From positions 1-64,000 of the forward strand of contig NZ_JAZDCH010000025.1 in assembly GCF_036311905.1 (NCBI RefSeq): 64,000 nucleotides of DNA, in the 5' to 3' direction. The stretch comes from Brachybacterium sp036311905 (GTDB lineage Bacteria; Actinomycetota; Actinomycetes; Actinomycetales; Dermabacteraceae). The notes under the pieces are model-generated. The model had not been told where the DNA came from. It ran no database searches and saw only the letters and a list, made by a program, of their open reading frames with translations. This document shows positions 22,706 through 31,681 of the stretch, piece by piece (within the stretch, counting starts at the first letter, position 1; each line of letters begins with the position of its first letter). Position numbers and translations under genes: made by a program.

Positions 22706-23686
22706 TCAGACCTCGCCGTCGAAGAGCGACGTCACCGAGCCGTCGTCGAAGACCGCGCGGATCGCTCGGGCGAGCAGCGGCGCGATCGAGAGCAGGGTGA
22801 GCCGGTCGAACTGCTTCTCGGGCGGCACCGGGAGCGTGTTGGTCGCGACGACCTCGCGGACCTGGCTGTTGCGCAGCCGCTCGGTGGCGGGGTCGGACAG
22901 GATCGGGTGCGTGGTCGCGATGACCACCGAGTTCGCGCCGTTGGCGGCCAGAGCATCGGCGGCCTGCACGATGGTGCCCGCCGTGTCGATCATGTCGTCG
23001 ACGAGGATGCAGGTCTTGCCCTCGACGTCGCCGATCACGCGCTTGGCCACCGCCTGGTTCGGGCGCGTGGTGTCGCGGGTCTTGTGGATGAAGGCGAGGT
23101 TCGCGCCGCCGAGTCGCTTGGACCACTGCTCGGCCACGCGGATGCGGCCGGCGTCGGGCGAGACCACGGCGATGTCCTCGTGGCCGTACTTCGCGGAGAT
23201 GTAGTCCGCGAGGATCGGCAGCGCCATGAGGTGGTCCAGCGGGCGGTTGAAGTAGCCCTGCACCTGCGGTGCGTGCAGGTCCACGGAGATCATGCGGTCC
23301 ACACCGGCGGTCTCGTAGAGGTCCGCCATGAGGCGGGCCGAGATCGGCTCGCGGCCGCGGTGCTTCTTGTCCTGGCGCGCGTACGGGAAGCTCGGCGCGA
23401 TCGCGGTGATGCGCTTGGCCGACGCGCGCTTGAGCGCGTCGATCATGATCAGGTGCTCCATCACCCAGGTGTTGATGGGCGCGGGGTGCGACTGCAGCAC
23501 GAAGACATCGGTGCCGCGCACGGACTCGCCGTAGCGAACGTAGATCTCGCCGTTGGCGAAGTCCCAGGCATCCATGGGGAGGACCTCGACGCCGAGCTCT
23601 GCGGCGACCTCCTGGGCGAGGACCGGATGAGCCCTTCCCGAGGCGAGGACCAGGCGCTTCTCCCCCGTCGTGACGATTCCGCTCAT
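22706..23686 (-). CDS. prs: ribose-phosphate pyrophosphokinase
   Basis: Prs makes PRPP from ribose-5-phosphate and ATP for nucleotides, His, Trp and cell-wall decaprenyl-phosphate-arabinose routes. The 326 aa product has the metal/ATP region DLHAPQVQGYFNRPLDH, the flexible loop HKTRDTTRPNQ and the PRPP loop CILVDDMIDTAGTIV. The ATG overlaps the glmU stop (ATGA). glmU-prs is a conserved pair. Confidence 0.95.
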   Translation of the reverse strand: MSGIVTTGEKRLVLASGRAHPVLAQEVAAELGVEVLPMDAWDFANGEIYVRYGESVRGTDVFVLQSHPAPINTWVMEHLIMIDALKRASAKRITAIAPSFPYARQDKKHRGREPISARLMADLYETAGVDRMISVDLHAPQVQGYFNRPLDHLMALPILADYISAKYGHEDIAVVSPDAGRIRVAEQWSKRLGGANLAFIHKTRDTTRPNQAVAKRVIGDVEGKTCILVDDMIDTAGTIVQAADALAANGANSVVIATTHPILSDPATERLRNSQVREVVATNTLPVPPEKQFDRLTLLSIAPLLARAIRAVFDDGSVTSLFDGEV

Positions 23687-25170
23687 CGCTGCTGGTGCTC
23701 CTCGTTGTCCTCGACGGCAGGTGCTGCGGTGGCCGCGGGACCGGCCTCGAGGGCGGCACGCGCCGCTGCCTCGGCCGCGGTCCCCGCTCGGCGCCGCAGG
23801 GTCCATCCTTCCACGTTCCGCTGCGCGACGGCGTTCACTCCGAGAGCGCCCGGGGGCACGTCCTTGCGGACCGTGGTCCCGGCGCCGGTCGCGGCGCCGT
23901 CACCGATCGTCACGGGGGCGACGAGCACGTTGTCGGAGCCGATCCGCACGTGCTTGCCGACGGTCGTGCGGTGCTTGGTGACGCCGTCGTAGTTGGCGAA
24001 GATCGTGGCGGCGCCGATGTTGGTGCCCTCGCCGATCTCGGCGTCGCCCACGTAGCTGAGGTGCGGCACCTTCGCGCCGTCCCCGATGCGGGCGTTCTTC
24101 GTCTCGACGAAGCCGCCGATCTTGCCCTTCGCCCCGAGCTCGGTGCCGGCACGCAGGTAGGAGAACGGTCCGACGGTGGCGCCCGCGCCGATCTGGGCGA
24201 GCAGCGCATGGGAGCGGACCACCTCGGCACCGGCGCCGACCTCGGTGTCGCGCAGGGTCGTGTCGGGACCGATGATCGCGTCCTCGCCGATGTCGGTCGC
24301 GCCGTGCAGCTGCACGCCGGGGAGGATGCGGGCGTCCTGGCCGATGGTGACGTCCGCATCGATCCAGGTGGTGGCCGGGTCGATGATCGTCACGCCGGCG
24401 CGCATGTGGCGCTCGAGGGTGCGACGGTTCATCTCCGCGCCGAGCTGGGCCAGCTGGACGCGGTCGTTGGCGCCCTCGACCATCATCTCGTCGTCGGTGA
24501 CCACGGCCCGCACGGAGCGGCCGTCGGATCGGGCGATCTCGAGGACGTCGGTGAGGTACATCTCGCCCTGGGCGTTGTCGGTGCTGACCCGCGAGAGGGC
24601 GTCGCGCAGCACGGCGAGGTCGAAGGCGTAGATGCCGGAGTTGATCTCGTCGATCGCCCGCTGGGCCTCGGTGGCGTCCTTGTGCTCGACGATGCCGAGC
24701 ACCTCGGAGCCGTCGTCGCTGCGCAGGATCCGCCCGTAGCCGGTCGGATCGCCGACGCGGGCGGTGAGGACGGTCACCGCGGCGGAGGCCGCCTCATGGG
24801 CGGTGACCAGCTCGCGCAGCGTGGCGGCCTCGAGCAGCGGCACGTCGCCGTAGGTCACGAGCACCGTGCCGGAGTCCGCGGCGACCTTCTCGAGCCCGCA
24901 CTGGACGGCGCGGCCGGTGCCGGGCACGTCGTCCTGGTCGGCGATCGCCACCTCGGGGGCGTGCTCGGACAGGTGGGCGGCGACCTTCTCCCGCTCGTGC
25001 CGGACGACGACGACCAGCTCGGCGGGCCCGGTGCCCTCGGCGGCGATCACGGCGTGGGCCAGCAGCGACCTGCCGCCGATCTCATGGAGGACCTTGGGGG
25101 TCCGGGACTTCATGCGGGTCCCGGCACCGGCGGCCAGGACGATCACGGCGGCGGGGGCAGAGGCTTCCAC
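23683..25170 (-). CDS. glmU: bifunctional GlmU (GlcNAc-1-P uridylyltransferase / GlcN-1-P acetyltransferase)
   Basis: GlmU makes UDP-GlcNAc for peptidoglycan. It has 495 aa. The N-terminal uridylyltransferase has VIVLAAGAGTRMKSRTPKVL and TYGDVPLL. The C-terminal left-handed beta-helix acetyltransferase has FVETKNARIGDGAKVPHLSY and IFANYDGVTKHRTTVG, with the catalytic His in the latter. I choose the GTG at 25170, which has GAGGAG eight bases upstream. A longer ATG frame (25239) would begin inside the tRNA-Gln gene. The tRNA lies 60 bp upstream on the same strand, so its processing may set the glmU mRNA 5' end. Confidence 0.94.
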   Translation of the reverse strand: MEASAPAAVIVLAAGAGTRMKSRTPKVLHEIGGRSLLAHAVIAAEGTGPAELVVVVRHEREKVAAHLSEHAPEVAIADQDDVPGTGRAVQCGLEKVAADSGTVLVTYGDVPLLEAATLRELVTAHEAASAAVTVLTARVGDPTGYGRILRSDDGSEVLGIVEHKDATEAQRAIDEINSGIYAFDLAVLRDALSRVSTDNAQGEMYLTDVLEIARSDGRSVRAVVTDDEMMVEGANDRVQLAQLGAEMNRRTLERHMRAGVTIIDPATTWIDADVTIGQDARILPGVQLHGATDIGEDAIIGPDTTLRDTEVGAGAEVVRSHALLAQIGAGATVGPFSYLRAGTELGAKGKIGGFVETKNARIGDGAKVPHLSYVGDAEIGEGTNIGAATIFANYDGVTKHRTTVGKHVRIGSDNVLVAPVTIGDGAATGAGTTVRKDVPPGALGVNAVAQRNVEGWTLRRRAGTAAEAAARAALEAGPAATAAPAVEDNEEHQQR

Positions 25171-25230
25171 GGGGGCAGCTCCTCGAGGTCGACGGGTCTG
25201 GGCTGCGGCACCGCCGGTCGGCGATGGGCG

Positions 25231-25302
25231 TTCCGCCATCAGGACTCGAACCTGAAACTTCAGAACCAAAATCTGAGGTGTTGCCGATTACACCATGGCG
25301 GA
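25231..25302 (-). tRNA. tRNA-Gln (UUG)
   Basis: A 72 nt cloverleaf on the minus strand has acceptor arms TCCGCCA / TGGCGGA, a GGTTCGAGTCC T-arm and anticodon loop TTTTGGT, giving anticodon UUG (glutamine). CCA is not encoded. Confidence 0.95.
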
Positions 25303-25330
25303 GGGCGACGCCACCGCCGCGAAGATCGGT

Positions 25331-25387
25331 CCTGCTCCGAGGGAGCAGGGCCGGGTCCGGCGGCGCCGTCGGCGCGGCTCGATCCTA
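25331..25387 (-). promoter_or_regulatory. possible tRNA-Gln/glmU promoter and leader hairpin
   Basis: TAGGAT (25382-25387, minus strand) could be the -10 for a transcript of tRNA-Gln and glmU. Between it and the tRNA an 8 bp inverted repeat (CCTGCTCC / GGAGCAGG, loop GAG) spans 25331-25349. Confidence 0.4.
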
Positions 25388-25513
25388 GCGCCCGAGGGCC
25401 GCCCACCTGCTTCGCCGCCCGCAGCGCCGTGCCCGGCTCGACCGCAGCGCTCGACCCGAGCCGCCCGCCGTGCCACGCCCGAGCTCTGCGCCGCTCTGTG
25501 CGAGACTCGCCGC

Positions 25514-26173
25514 ATGGCGGAGAAGGGAGCCCCTCGGGGGCGGTCGACCCGGATGACGGGCCAGGAGCGGCGCGAGCAGCTGGTGTCCGTGGGCCGTCGG
25601 CTCTTCGCGGAGAAGGGCTTCGACGTGACCAGCGTCGAGGAGATCGCGGCCCGGGCCAAGGTCTCCAAGCCTATCGTGTACGAGCACTTCGGCGGCAAGG
25701 AGGGGCTGTACGCGGTCGTCGTCGACCGCGAGGTCTCGAGCCTGCTGCGGGCTCTCGAGGACTCGCTGCAGGACCAGCGCGCCCATCCGCGACAGCTCAT
25801 GGAGCGGGCGGCTCTCGCCTTCCTGTCCTACATCGACGAGAACGAGGACGGCTTCCGGATCCTGGTGCGGGACTCCCCGGTCTCGCAGGCCGGAGGGACC
25901 TTCTCGGCCCTGCTCACTGACGTCGCCCGGCGGGTCGAGGTGATCCTCTCGACCCAGCTCTCGAGCCACGGTTATCCCGCGAAGGACTCGACCCTCTATG
26001 CGCAGATGCTCGTGGGCATGGTGGCGTACACCGGGCAGTGGTGGCTCGAGACGCGTCGTCCCGCCAAGGAGGTCGTCGCCGCACGGATGGTCAACCTGTC
26101 CTGGTTCGGCCTCGGAGCGCTGCAGAAGGCCCCGACGCTGCGCCAGGAGTCCGGCCCCCGTCAGTCGGGCTGA
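25514..26173 (+). CDS. TetR-family transcriptional regulator
   Basis: This 219 aa regulator has an N-terminal TetR HTH: QLVSVGRRLFAEKGFDVTSVEEIAARAKVS is followed by the recognition helix region KPIVYEHFGGKEGLYAVVV. The ligand-binding half is helical. It occupies the place of Rv1019 next to glmU in M. tuberculosis. The ATG at 25514 lies 6 bases after GAGACT, a weak leaderless -10; an internal ATG at 25553 is the alternative start. A MarR gene follows after 23 bp, likely in one transcript. Confidence 0.88.
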   Translation: MAEKGAPRGRSTRMTGQERREQLVSVGRRLFAEKGFDVTSVEEIAARAKVSKPIVYEHFGGKEGLYAVVVDREVSSLLRALEDSLQDQRAHPRQLMERAALAFLSYIDENEDGFRILVRDSPVSQAGGTFSALLTDVARRVEVILSTQLSSHGYPAKDSTLYAQMLVGMVAYTGQWWLETRRPAKEVVAARMVNLSWFGLGALQKAPTLRQESGPRQSG

Positions 26174-26183
26174 GCAGGTTCCG

Positions 26184-26189
26184 TAGACT
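26184..26189 (+). promoter_or_regulatory. -10 element of the second MarR gene, leaderless type
   Basis: TAGACT ends 7 bases before the ATG at 26197, inside the TetR-MarR gap. The MarR gene could thus be transcribed apart from the TetR gene. Confidence 0.55.
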
Positions 26190-26196
26190 CGCCCCC

Positions 26197-26718
26197 ATGC
26201 CTGCTCCCACCGACCCCCGCGACGAGGTCGACCGCATCATCGAGGGCTGGCAGCGGGCGCGCACCGAGCTGGACGTCAGCCCCCTCGCCGTGTTCTCGCG
26301 CATCTCGCGCCTCTCCCGCTATCTCGAGACGGCGCGCCGTTCGGCCTTCGCCGCCGCGGGCCTCGAGGGCTGGGAGTTCGACATGCTCTCGGCGCTGCGT
26401 CGCAGCGGGGACGACGCGCTCTCCCCCAGCGCACTGATGCATCAGACCCTCGTCACGAGCGGGACGATGACCACCCGCATCGACAAGCTCGTCTCCCGCG
26501 GACTGGTCTCCAAGAACCGCAGCCCCCGGGACGGCCGTGCGGTCGAGGTGCGGTTGCAGCCCGAGGGCGTCGCCCGCGTCGACACCGCGATGGAGAGCCT
26601 GCTCGCCGCGGAGCGCCAGCTCCTGGCCCCGCTGGACGCCCACGCGGAGCGGGACCTCGCGCAGACCCTGCGCGTCCTGCTGCTGACCTTCGAGGTCGAG
26701 GACCCTCCCGGCGACTGA
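26197..26718 (+). CDS. MarR-family transcriptional regulator
   Basis: This 173 aa winged-helix protein has EFDMLSALRRSGDDALSPSALMHQTLVTSGTMTTRIDKLVSRGLV spanning the HTH, and a wing with NRSPRDGRAVEVRLQPEG (quoted here in parts of one domain). Helical dimerisation segments flank it. It is paralogous in fold, not closely similar, to the MarR at 7826. It sits between the TetR regulator and the ABC-F ATPase. Whether it controls the ABC-F gene is unknown. Confidence 0.86.
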   Translation: MPAPTDPRDEVDRIIEGWQRARTELDVSPLAVFSRISRLSRYLETARRSAFAAAGLEGWEFDMLSALRRSGDDALSPSALMHQTLVTSGTMTTRIDKLVSRGLVSKNRSPRDGRAVEVRLQPEGVARVDTAMESLLAAERQLLAPLDAHAERDLAQTLRVLLLTFEVEDPPGD

Positions 26719-26807
26719 CCTCCGCCGGGCGGCGTCCTGCGCCCCGCCCCACGACGGACCCGCGCCCGCGATCCGCCCTTCGACATCCTCAGAGGAACCC
26801 CCACCGC

Positions 26808-28676
26808 ATGGCCCACCTGCTCGGCACCCAGAACCTCCACGTCGCGCTCCCCGACCGGGTGCTCCTCGACGACGTCACGATCGGGATCGACGAGGGCGAC
26901 CGGATCGGCGTCGTCGGCCGCAACGGCGACGGCAAATCGACGCTGCTCCGGCTGCTCTCCCGCGCGCAGGAGCCGCACGGCGGGAGGGTCACGGTGCGCG
27001 GCGGGGTGCGCGTGGGCGTGCTCAGCCAGCAGGACGAGGCGACGGTCGGGGCGACGGTGCGGGAGCGCGTCGTCGGTGATCGGCCCGAGTACGAGTGGGC
27101 GTCGGACGCGCGGATCCGCGACGTCCTCGCGGGGCTGCTCGGCGGGATCGACCTCGACGCGCAGCTCGACGCGCTCTCGGGCGGGCAGCTGCGCCGCGTG
27201 CACCTCGCCGAGCTGCTCGTGGGCGACTGGGAGGTGCTGCTGCTGGACGAGCCGACGAACCACCTCGACGTCGAGGGCATCGCGTGGCTCGCCGAGCATC
27301 TGCGCCGCCGGTGGAGCCCGAAGGACGGCGGCCTCGTCGTCATCACCCACGACCGCTGGTTCCTCGACGCCGTGTGCACGCGCATGTGGGAGGTGCACGA
27401 CGGGGTGGTCGACCCGTTCGAGGGCGGATACGCCGCCTACGTGCTCCAGCGCGTCGAGCGCGATCGGCAGGCCGCCGCCATCGAGGCGAAGCGGCAGAAC
27501 CTGATGCGCAAGGAGCTGGCCTGGCTGCGGCGCGGCGCCCCGGCCCGCACCTCGAAGCCGAAGTTCCGCATCGACGCCGCGAACGAGCTGATCGCCGGCG
27601 AGCCGCCCGTGCGCGACGCCGTCGAGCTGACCCAGCTGGCCACCTCGCGCCTGGGCCGCGACGTGATCGACATCGTGGACGTCGACGCCGGCTACGGCGA
27701 CCGGACCGTGCTGAGCGACGTCACCCTGCACATCGGGCCGGCGGACCGGATCGGCATCCTCGGCCCCAACGGTGCCGGGAAGTCGACGCTGCTGGGGCTC
27801 GTGACGGGCTCGGTGTCGCCGCAGGCCGGCCGGGTCAAGCGCGGGAAGACGGTGACCGTCAAGGAGGTCACCCAGCGTCTCGACGGGTTGCAGGAGCACA
27901 TGCACGAGCGCATCAGCGACCTCGTGGGCCGTTACCGCACGACCTTCCGCGCCGGGAAGGACGAGGTCAGCCCCGGACAGCTGCTCGAGCGGCTCGGCTT
28001 CACCTCGGCTCACCAGAAGGTGCAGGTCAAGGAGCTGTCGGGTGGGCAGCAGCGGCGGCTCGATCTGCTGCTGACCCTGCTCGAGGAGCCCAATGTGCTG
28101 GTGCTCGACGAGCCGACGAACGACATGGACACCGACATGCTCGCCGCGATGGAGGACCTGCTCGACACCTGGCCGGGGCCGCTGCTCGTCGTCTCCCACG
28201 ACCGGTACCTGCTCGAGCGGGTCACGGATCTGCAGTTCGCGGTGCTCGACGGGGCGGTGCGGCATCTGCCGGGCGGGGTCGAGCAGTATCTCGCACTGCG
28301 CGCGGCGGCGGAGGCGGCCGGAGCGGGGGCCGGGTCAGGGGCCGGAGCTGGGGTCACCGGCTCGTCGGCGAGCGCCCGGTCCGCAGGTGCAGAGTCCACG
28401 GCGGCGGCGACGGGCCCGGCCGACGGGAGTTCTGCGGGAGGCGCCCCGGCGCTCTCGGGTGCCGAGGCGCACGCCGCGCGGAAGGAACTCTCCGCGGTGG
28501 AGCGACGGATGCAGAAGATCTCCGCGCAGACCGAGACGCTGCACGCGAAGCTCGCCGACCACGACCAGTCCGACTATCAGGGGTTGCAGGGGCTGACCGA
28601 TCAGCTGCGCGCGCTGGAGCAGGAGAACGAGGAGCTCGAGGAGCGCTGGCTCGAGCTGTCCGAGCAGATCGGCTGA
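26808..28676 (+). CDS. ABC-F family ATPase (Uup-like)
   Basis: This is a cytosolic tandem ATPase without membrane helices (622 aa). ABC-F proteins act on ribosomes or, for Uup, on replication/translation intermediates. ATPase 1 has GRNGDGKSTLLRLL, LSGGQLRRVHLAELL and LLLDEPTNHLDV. The linker has the Uup-type ELAWLRRGAPARTSKPKFR. ATPase 2 has GPNGAGKSTLLGL, LSGGQQRRLDLL and LVLDEPTNDMDTD. A low-complexity Gly/Ala/Ser linker (about 505-545) precedes a C-terminal coiled coil (about 547-620). Its position near ispE is seen in other Actinobacteria. Confidence 0.92.
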   Translation: MAHLLGTQNLHVALPDRVLLDDVTIGIDEGDRIGVVGRNGDGKSTLLRLLSRAQEPHGGRVTVRGGVRVGVLSQQDEATVGATVRERVVGDRPEYEWASDARIRDVLAGLLGGIDLDAQLDALSGGQLRRVHLAELLVGDWEVLLLDEPTNHLDVEGIAWLAEHLRRRWSPKDGGLVVITHDRWFLDAVCTRMWEVHDGVVDPFEGGYAAYVLQRVERDRQAAAIEAKRQNLMRKELAWLRRGAPARTSKPKFRIDAANELIAGEPPVRDAVELTQLATSRLGRDVIDIVDVDAGYGDRTVLSDVTLHIGPADRIGILGPNGAGKSTLLGLVTGSVSPQAGRVKRGKTVTVKEVTQRLDGLQEHMHERISDLVGRYRTTFRAGKDEVSPGQLLERLGFTSAHQKVQVKELSGGQQRRLDLLLTLLEEPNVLVLDEPTNDMDTDMLAAMEDLLDTWPGPLLVVSHDRYLLERVTDLQFAVLDGAVRHLPGGVEQYLALRAAAEAAGAGAGSGAGAGVTGSSASARSAGAESTAAATGPADGSSAGGAPALSGAEAHAARKELSAVERRMQKISAQTETLHAKLADHDQSDYQGLQGLTDQLRALEQENEELEERWLELSEQIG

Positions 28677-28717
28677 CCGCGGGGCCGGACGGGCGGTCCG
28701 TCGGGTCTCGCGGAGGC

Positions 28718-30310
28718 TCAGGCGGCCTCGGACCGGAGGCAGTAGAGATCGACACGGCGAGACGCCGATCCTCGGGAGCCCTGCGGGTGGGACCTCGTGC
28801 CGTCCCGGAGCGGGATCACGAGGGCCTCGAGGGCGTGCTGCAGCGTGGGCAGGGGCTGTGACCCGGGGTCTGTCTGGGGCTGCGGGGCGGGTTCATCCCG
28901 CCGTCGCTCGTGGTCTGCCGGTTCTCGCCGGACCCGGTTCCGGTAGGTCCCGAGGGGGTCGAGGTCCACGGCTCCGCGCTCTGCGACCTGCCCGTAGCGG
29001 CTGATCCAGCGGACGCCGCGGCGCACGCTCGTCTCGTCCTCGATGACGCGGGCACGCACCCCGGCGCTCTCCTTGGCGTTGTCCGCGGCGCACAGTCCGT
29101 TGCCGTTGGCGAGGGAGGTCTCCCCACCCTCGGACCAGGGGACGATGTGGTCCATCTGCCGGATGTCGGCATCGCAGTGCGGGGCGCGGCAACTCTGGTG
29201 GGCATAGGTGAGGAAGCGGCGCAGCGCGGGCGGGAAGGCACGGGAGCGGGACTCGACCGCGACCAGCTGACCGTCCTCCGGATCGGTGTACAGGCGGCGC
29301 AGCGTGTGCGCGAGCTCGGGATCCGCGGATTCGGCGTCCCTGGCGGTGCGGCGCATCTCCTCGCGCACGTGCTCGAGGGGCACGGCCCCGAAGCCCTCGA
29401 GGATCGCGGCGTCGGCATGCTCCGGCGCGAGGAGGGAGCGGTCGGTGATGATGATCCCGAGCTCGAGAGTCGCGGGGTCGACGCCGTCGCCGCGGCCGAC
29501 GAGGGCGTCCGCGAAGAGGTCGGCCATGATCTGCTGGTGCCCGCGTCGGTCGCCGCCGGCACGCGCGGCCTCCGCCGCGACGGAGAGACCCTTGCGGATC
29601 CTGGCGCCGTCCGCCGCGGGGATCAGCGCGGAGACCTTCGCCATCCCGTGCGGGGCGCGACGGATCCGCACGTGCCGCTCTCGGCGGGCCCGATGATGCC
29701 GGGGCGCGGCTCCCGCGGTATCGAGGCTGTGGAGCACCTTCTCGGCGAGGTCCGACCACTCCCGGGGGCCACAGTCCTGGTGCTCCTCCAGCCGGGAGGT
29801 GAGGATCTCGTCGACCTGCCGACGGATCTCCGGCTCGACCGGGCCGAGCACGACGCCGACCTGATGCACCGCCTCGGGGGACAGAGTGCCCTCCGCGAGG
29901 CTCCGCAGCAGACCGGGCAGCGAGAGCACGAGCCGGCGGCAGGTGGCGAGGCTGCGACCGGCCACCGCGCGGGAGGAGCGCAGGGCGAAGGACGCCTCGG
30001 TGCGGGCGATGTCGACGGCGCGGCGCGGGCTCTCGCCGCGCTCGGCGCAGTCCTCGCGCACGGCCTCCTCGAGACGGATGAGGGCGCGGGCGCGGATCGC
30101 CTCGAGCGCGCCGTCGATCCGAGTGAGCTCGGCGAGCAGGGCGATGGACTCCGGCGCGGTGAGGGCGTCGAGCGTCTCGGAACCCTCGGCGCCGATCCGG
30201 GCGAGAGCGTCGCGAGCAGCAGAGAGGTCGACCTCGGCGAGGCGGATGTGCTGGTCCTCCAGCACCGCCCCACCGGCGACCCTGCTCGCGCCGTCCCCCG
30301 AAGATGTCAT
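28718..30310 (-). CDS. DUF222 and HNH endonuclease domain protein
   Basis: This 530 aa protein has an N-terminal DUF222 (13E12-repeat type) helical domain and a C-terminal HNH nuclease domain: CRAPHCDADIRQMDHIVPW, then GGETSLANGNGLCAADNAKE. The last catalytic position is Asn in place of His, an HNN variant often seen in this family. Such genes are multicopy in many actinomycetes and their role is unclear. It stands between ispE and the ABC-F gene, which are often neighbours. The start at 30310 is uncertain: GGAGG is too close to the ATG, and GAGACT six bases before it may instead be a leaderless -10. A GTG at 30328 is the alternative. Confidence 0.85.
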   Translation of the reverse strand: MTSSGDGASRVAGGAVLEDQHIRLAEVDLSAARDALARIGAEGSETLDALTAPESIALLAELTRIDGALEAIRARALIRLEEAVREDCAERGESPRRAVDIARTEASFALRSSRAVAGRSLATCRRLVLSLPGLLRSLAEGTLSPEAVHQVGVVLGPVEPEIRRQVDEILTSRLEEHQDCGPREWSDLAEKVLHSLDTAGAAPRHHRARRERHVRIRRAPHGMAKVSALIPAADGARIRKGLSVAAEAARAGGDRRGHQQIMADLFADALVGRGDGVDPATLELGIIITDRSLLAPEHADAAILEGFGAVPLEHVREEMRRTARDAESADPELAHTLRRLYTDPEDGQLVAVESRSRAFPPALRRFLTYAHQSCRAPHCDADIRQMDHIVPWSEGGETSLANGNGLCAADNAKESAGVRARVIEDETSVRRGVRWISRYGQVAERGAVDLDPLGTYRNRVRREPADHERRRDEPAPQPQTDPGSQPLPTLQHALEALVIPLRDGTRSHPQGSRGSASRRVDLYCLRSEAA

Positions 30311-30679
30311 GCCTCCAGTCTCGTACACCCTTTCGAATAGAGCAAGGGGAATCGCCTATCTACTGGGCAGTAGTTTCCTTTTGTGGATAACTACCCACTG
30401 GGGAGGAACGATTCTTACTGGCCCCCATTCTTCACCCGTGGGCCCGCACGCCGCACGCTGCACGATTGGCCCGCTCGAGCGCGACGCGCGGCGTGAGAAG
30501 AGGGATTTCTCGGGTGCAGGAACGACGAAGCAGGCGGCGCGTCCCTGATATGCAGGAGAATTCTTCCATCGGACGCGCAGGTGATAGCGCGTGGCACACG
30601 GCGGGAGGCCCGCCGGAAGACGGACGGGGGCCCACTGGAAGACGACAGAGAGGCCCGCCGGGAGACGAGCGGGAGCCCC
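30311..30679. other. spacer with inverted and tandem repeats
   Basis: No gene is seen in these 369 bp. The part at 30330-30420, next to the HNH gene, is markedly AT-richer than its surroundings. It holds CTACTG-GG-CAGTAG (30360-30373) and the nested arms GTAGTT (30370-30375) / AACTAC (30389-30394). At 30607-30674 there are three imperfect tandem copies of a 22-23 bp unit beginning GGCCC and containing GGAAGACG or GGGAGACG, directly after the ispE stop on the minus strand. Confidence 0.7.
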
Positions 30680-31681
30680 TCAGCTCTCCTCGAGCACCCG
30701 TGCCCCCGGGGCGTTGCCCTCCGCGATCAGGCAGCTCTCGACGAGCCCCGCCGACTGCAGGGCGGCCGCTACGCCCCGCGCCTGGGCCTCGTCGGCGACC
30801 AGCACGGCGATCGTCGGCCCCGAGCCGCTGACCAGCGCACCCAGGGCGCCCTCGCGCAGCGCGGCGGCGAGGACCGGCTCGAGCCCGGGATGGAGGGCGA
30901 GAGCGGCGTCCTGGAGATCGTTGTGGAGCGTGCGTCCGAGCAGCTCGAGGTCTCCGCTCGCGAGGGCCTCGAGTTGGCGCGGGTCGATCCGTGGCGCGGG
31001 GGCGAGCGTTCGTCCGCGGGCGGCGGCGATCTCGTCGTGCCGGCGGTAGACCTCGGGGGTCGACAGGTGTCCGCCCGGCACGGCGAGCAGCCAGGTGGGG
31101 TGCATCGCCGTGAGCACCGAGGAGAGGTCTCCCCCGTTGCCGCGGCCGAGCGCGGTGCGTCCGCGGAGTGCGAAGGGCACGTCGGCCCCCAGCCGCGCCG
31201 CGTGGGCGCGCAGCTGCGCCTCGCTCAGCCCCAAGCCCCAGAGTCGGTCGAGGGCCACGAGGGTCGCGGCGGCGTCGGCCGATCCGCCGCCCATCCCGCC
31301 TGCGACCGGGACCTCCTTGCGGATGTGCAGCTCCGCGCCGGCGCTCACGTCGTGCTCGGCGCGGAGCTGCTCGGCGGCGCGCAGGGCGAGGTTGCGGCCG
31401 TCGAGCGGGATCTCCCCGGGCACGGCCGAGTCGACCGTGAGAGAGAGTTCGTCGGCCGGGACGGCGGTGACGGTCTCGGCCAGGTCGACGGCGTGGAAGA
31501 GCGTCTCGAGCACGTGATAGCCCCGCGCGTCCACGGCGCCGACCGCGAGCGAGAGGTTGATCTTGCCCGGTGCCCGCACGACGACCCGCCGCGGGAGGCC
31601 CACACCGGCGCCCGAGCCCGCACCGGCCCCCGATCCCGCACCCGTCCCCTGGTCCGCACCCGACGCCGGGACCCCGCTCAT
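30680..31681 (-). CDS. ispE: 4-diphosphocytidyl-2-C-methyl-D-erythritol kinase
   Basis: IspE is the GHMP kinase of the non-mevalonate isoprenoid pathway. Its 333 aa have APGKINLSLAVG at the substrate site, the ATP loop PVAGGMGGGSADAAATLVAL and GALVSGSGPTIAVLV. The first 30 residues are a Gly/Ala/Ser low-complexity extension. The ATG overlaps the ksgA stop (ATGA), so it is the third gene of tatD-ksgA-ispE. Confidence 0.94.
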   Translation of the reverse strand: MSGVPASGADQGTGAGSGAGAGSGAGVGLPRRVVVRAPGKINLSLAVGAVDARGYHVLETLFHAVDLAETVTAVPADELSLTVDSAVPGEIPLDGRNLALRAAEQLRAEHDVSAGAELHIRKEVPVAGGMGGGSADAAATLVALDRLWGLGLSEAQLRAHAARLGADVPFALRGRTALGRGNGGDLSSVLTAMHPTWLLAVPGGHLSTPEVYRRHDEIAAARGRTLAPAPRIDPRQLEALASGDLELLGRTLHNDLQDAALALHPGLEPVLAAALREGALGALVSGSGPTIAVLVADEAQARGVAAALQSAGLVESCLIAEGNAPGARVLEES

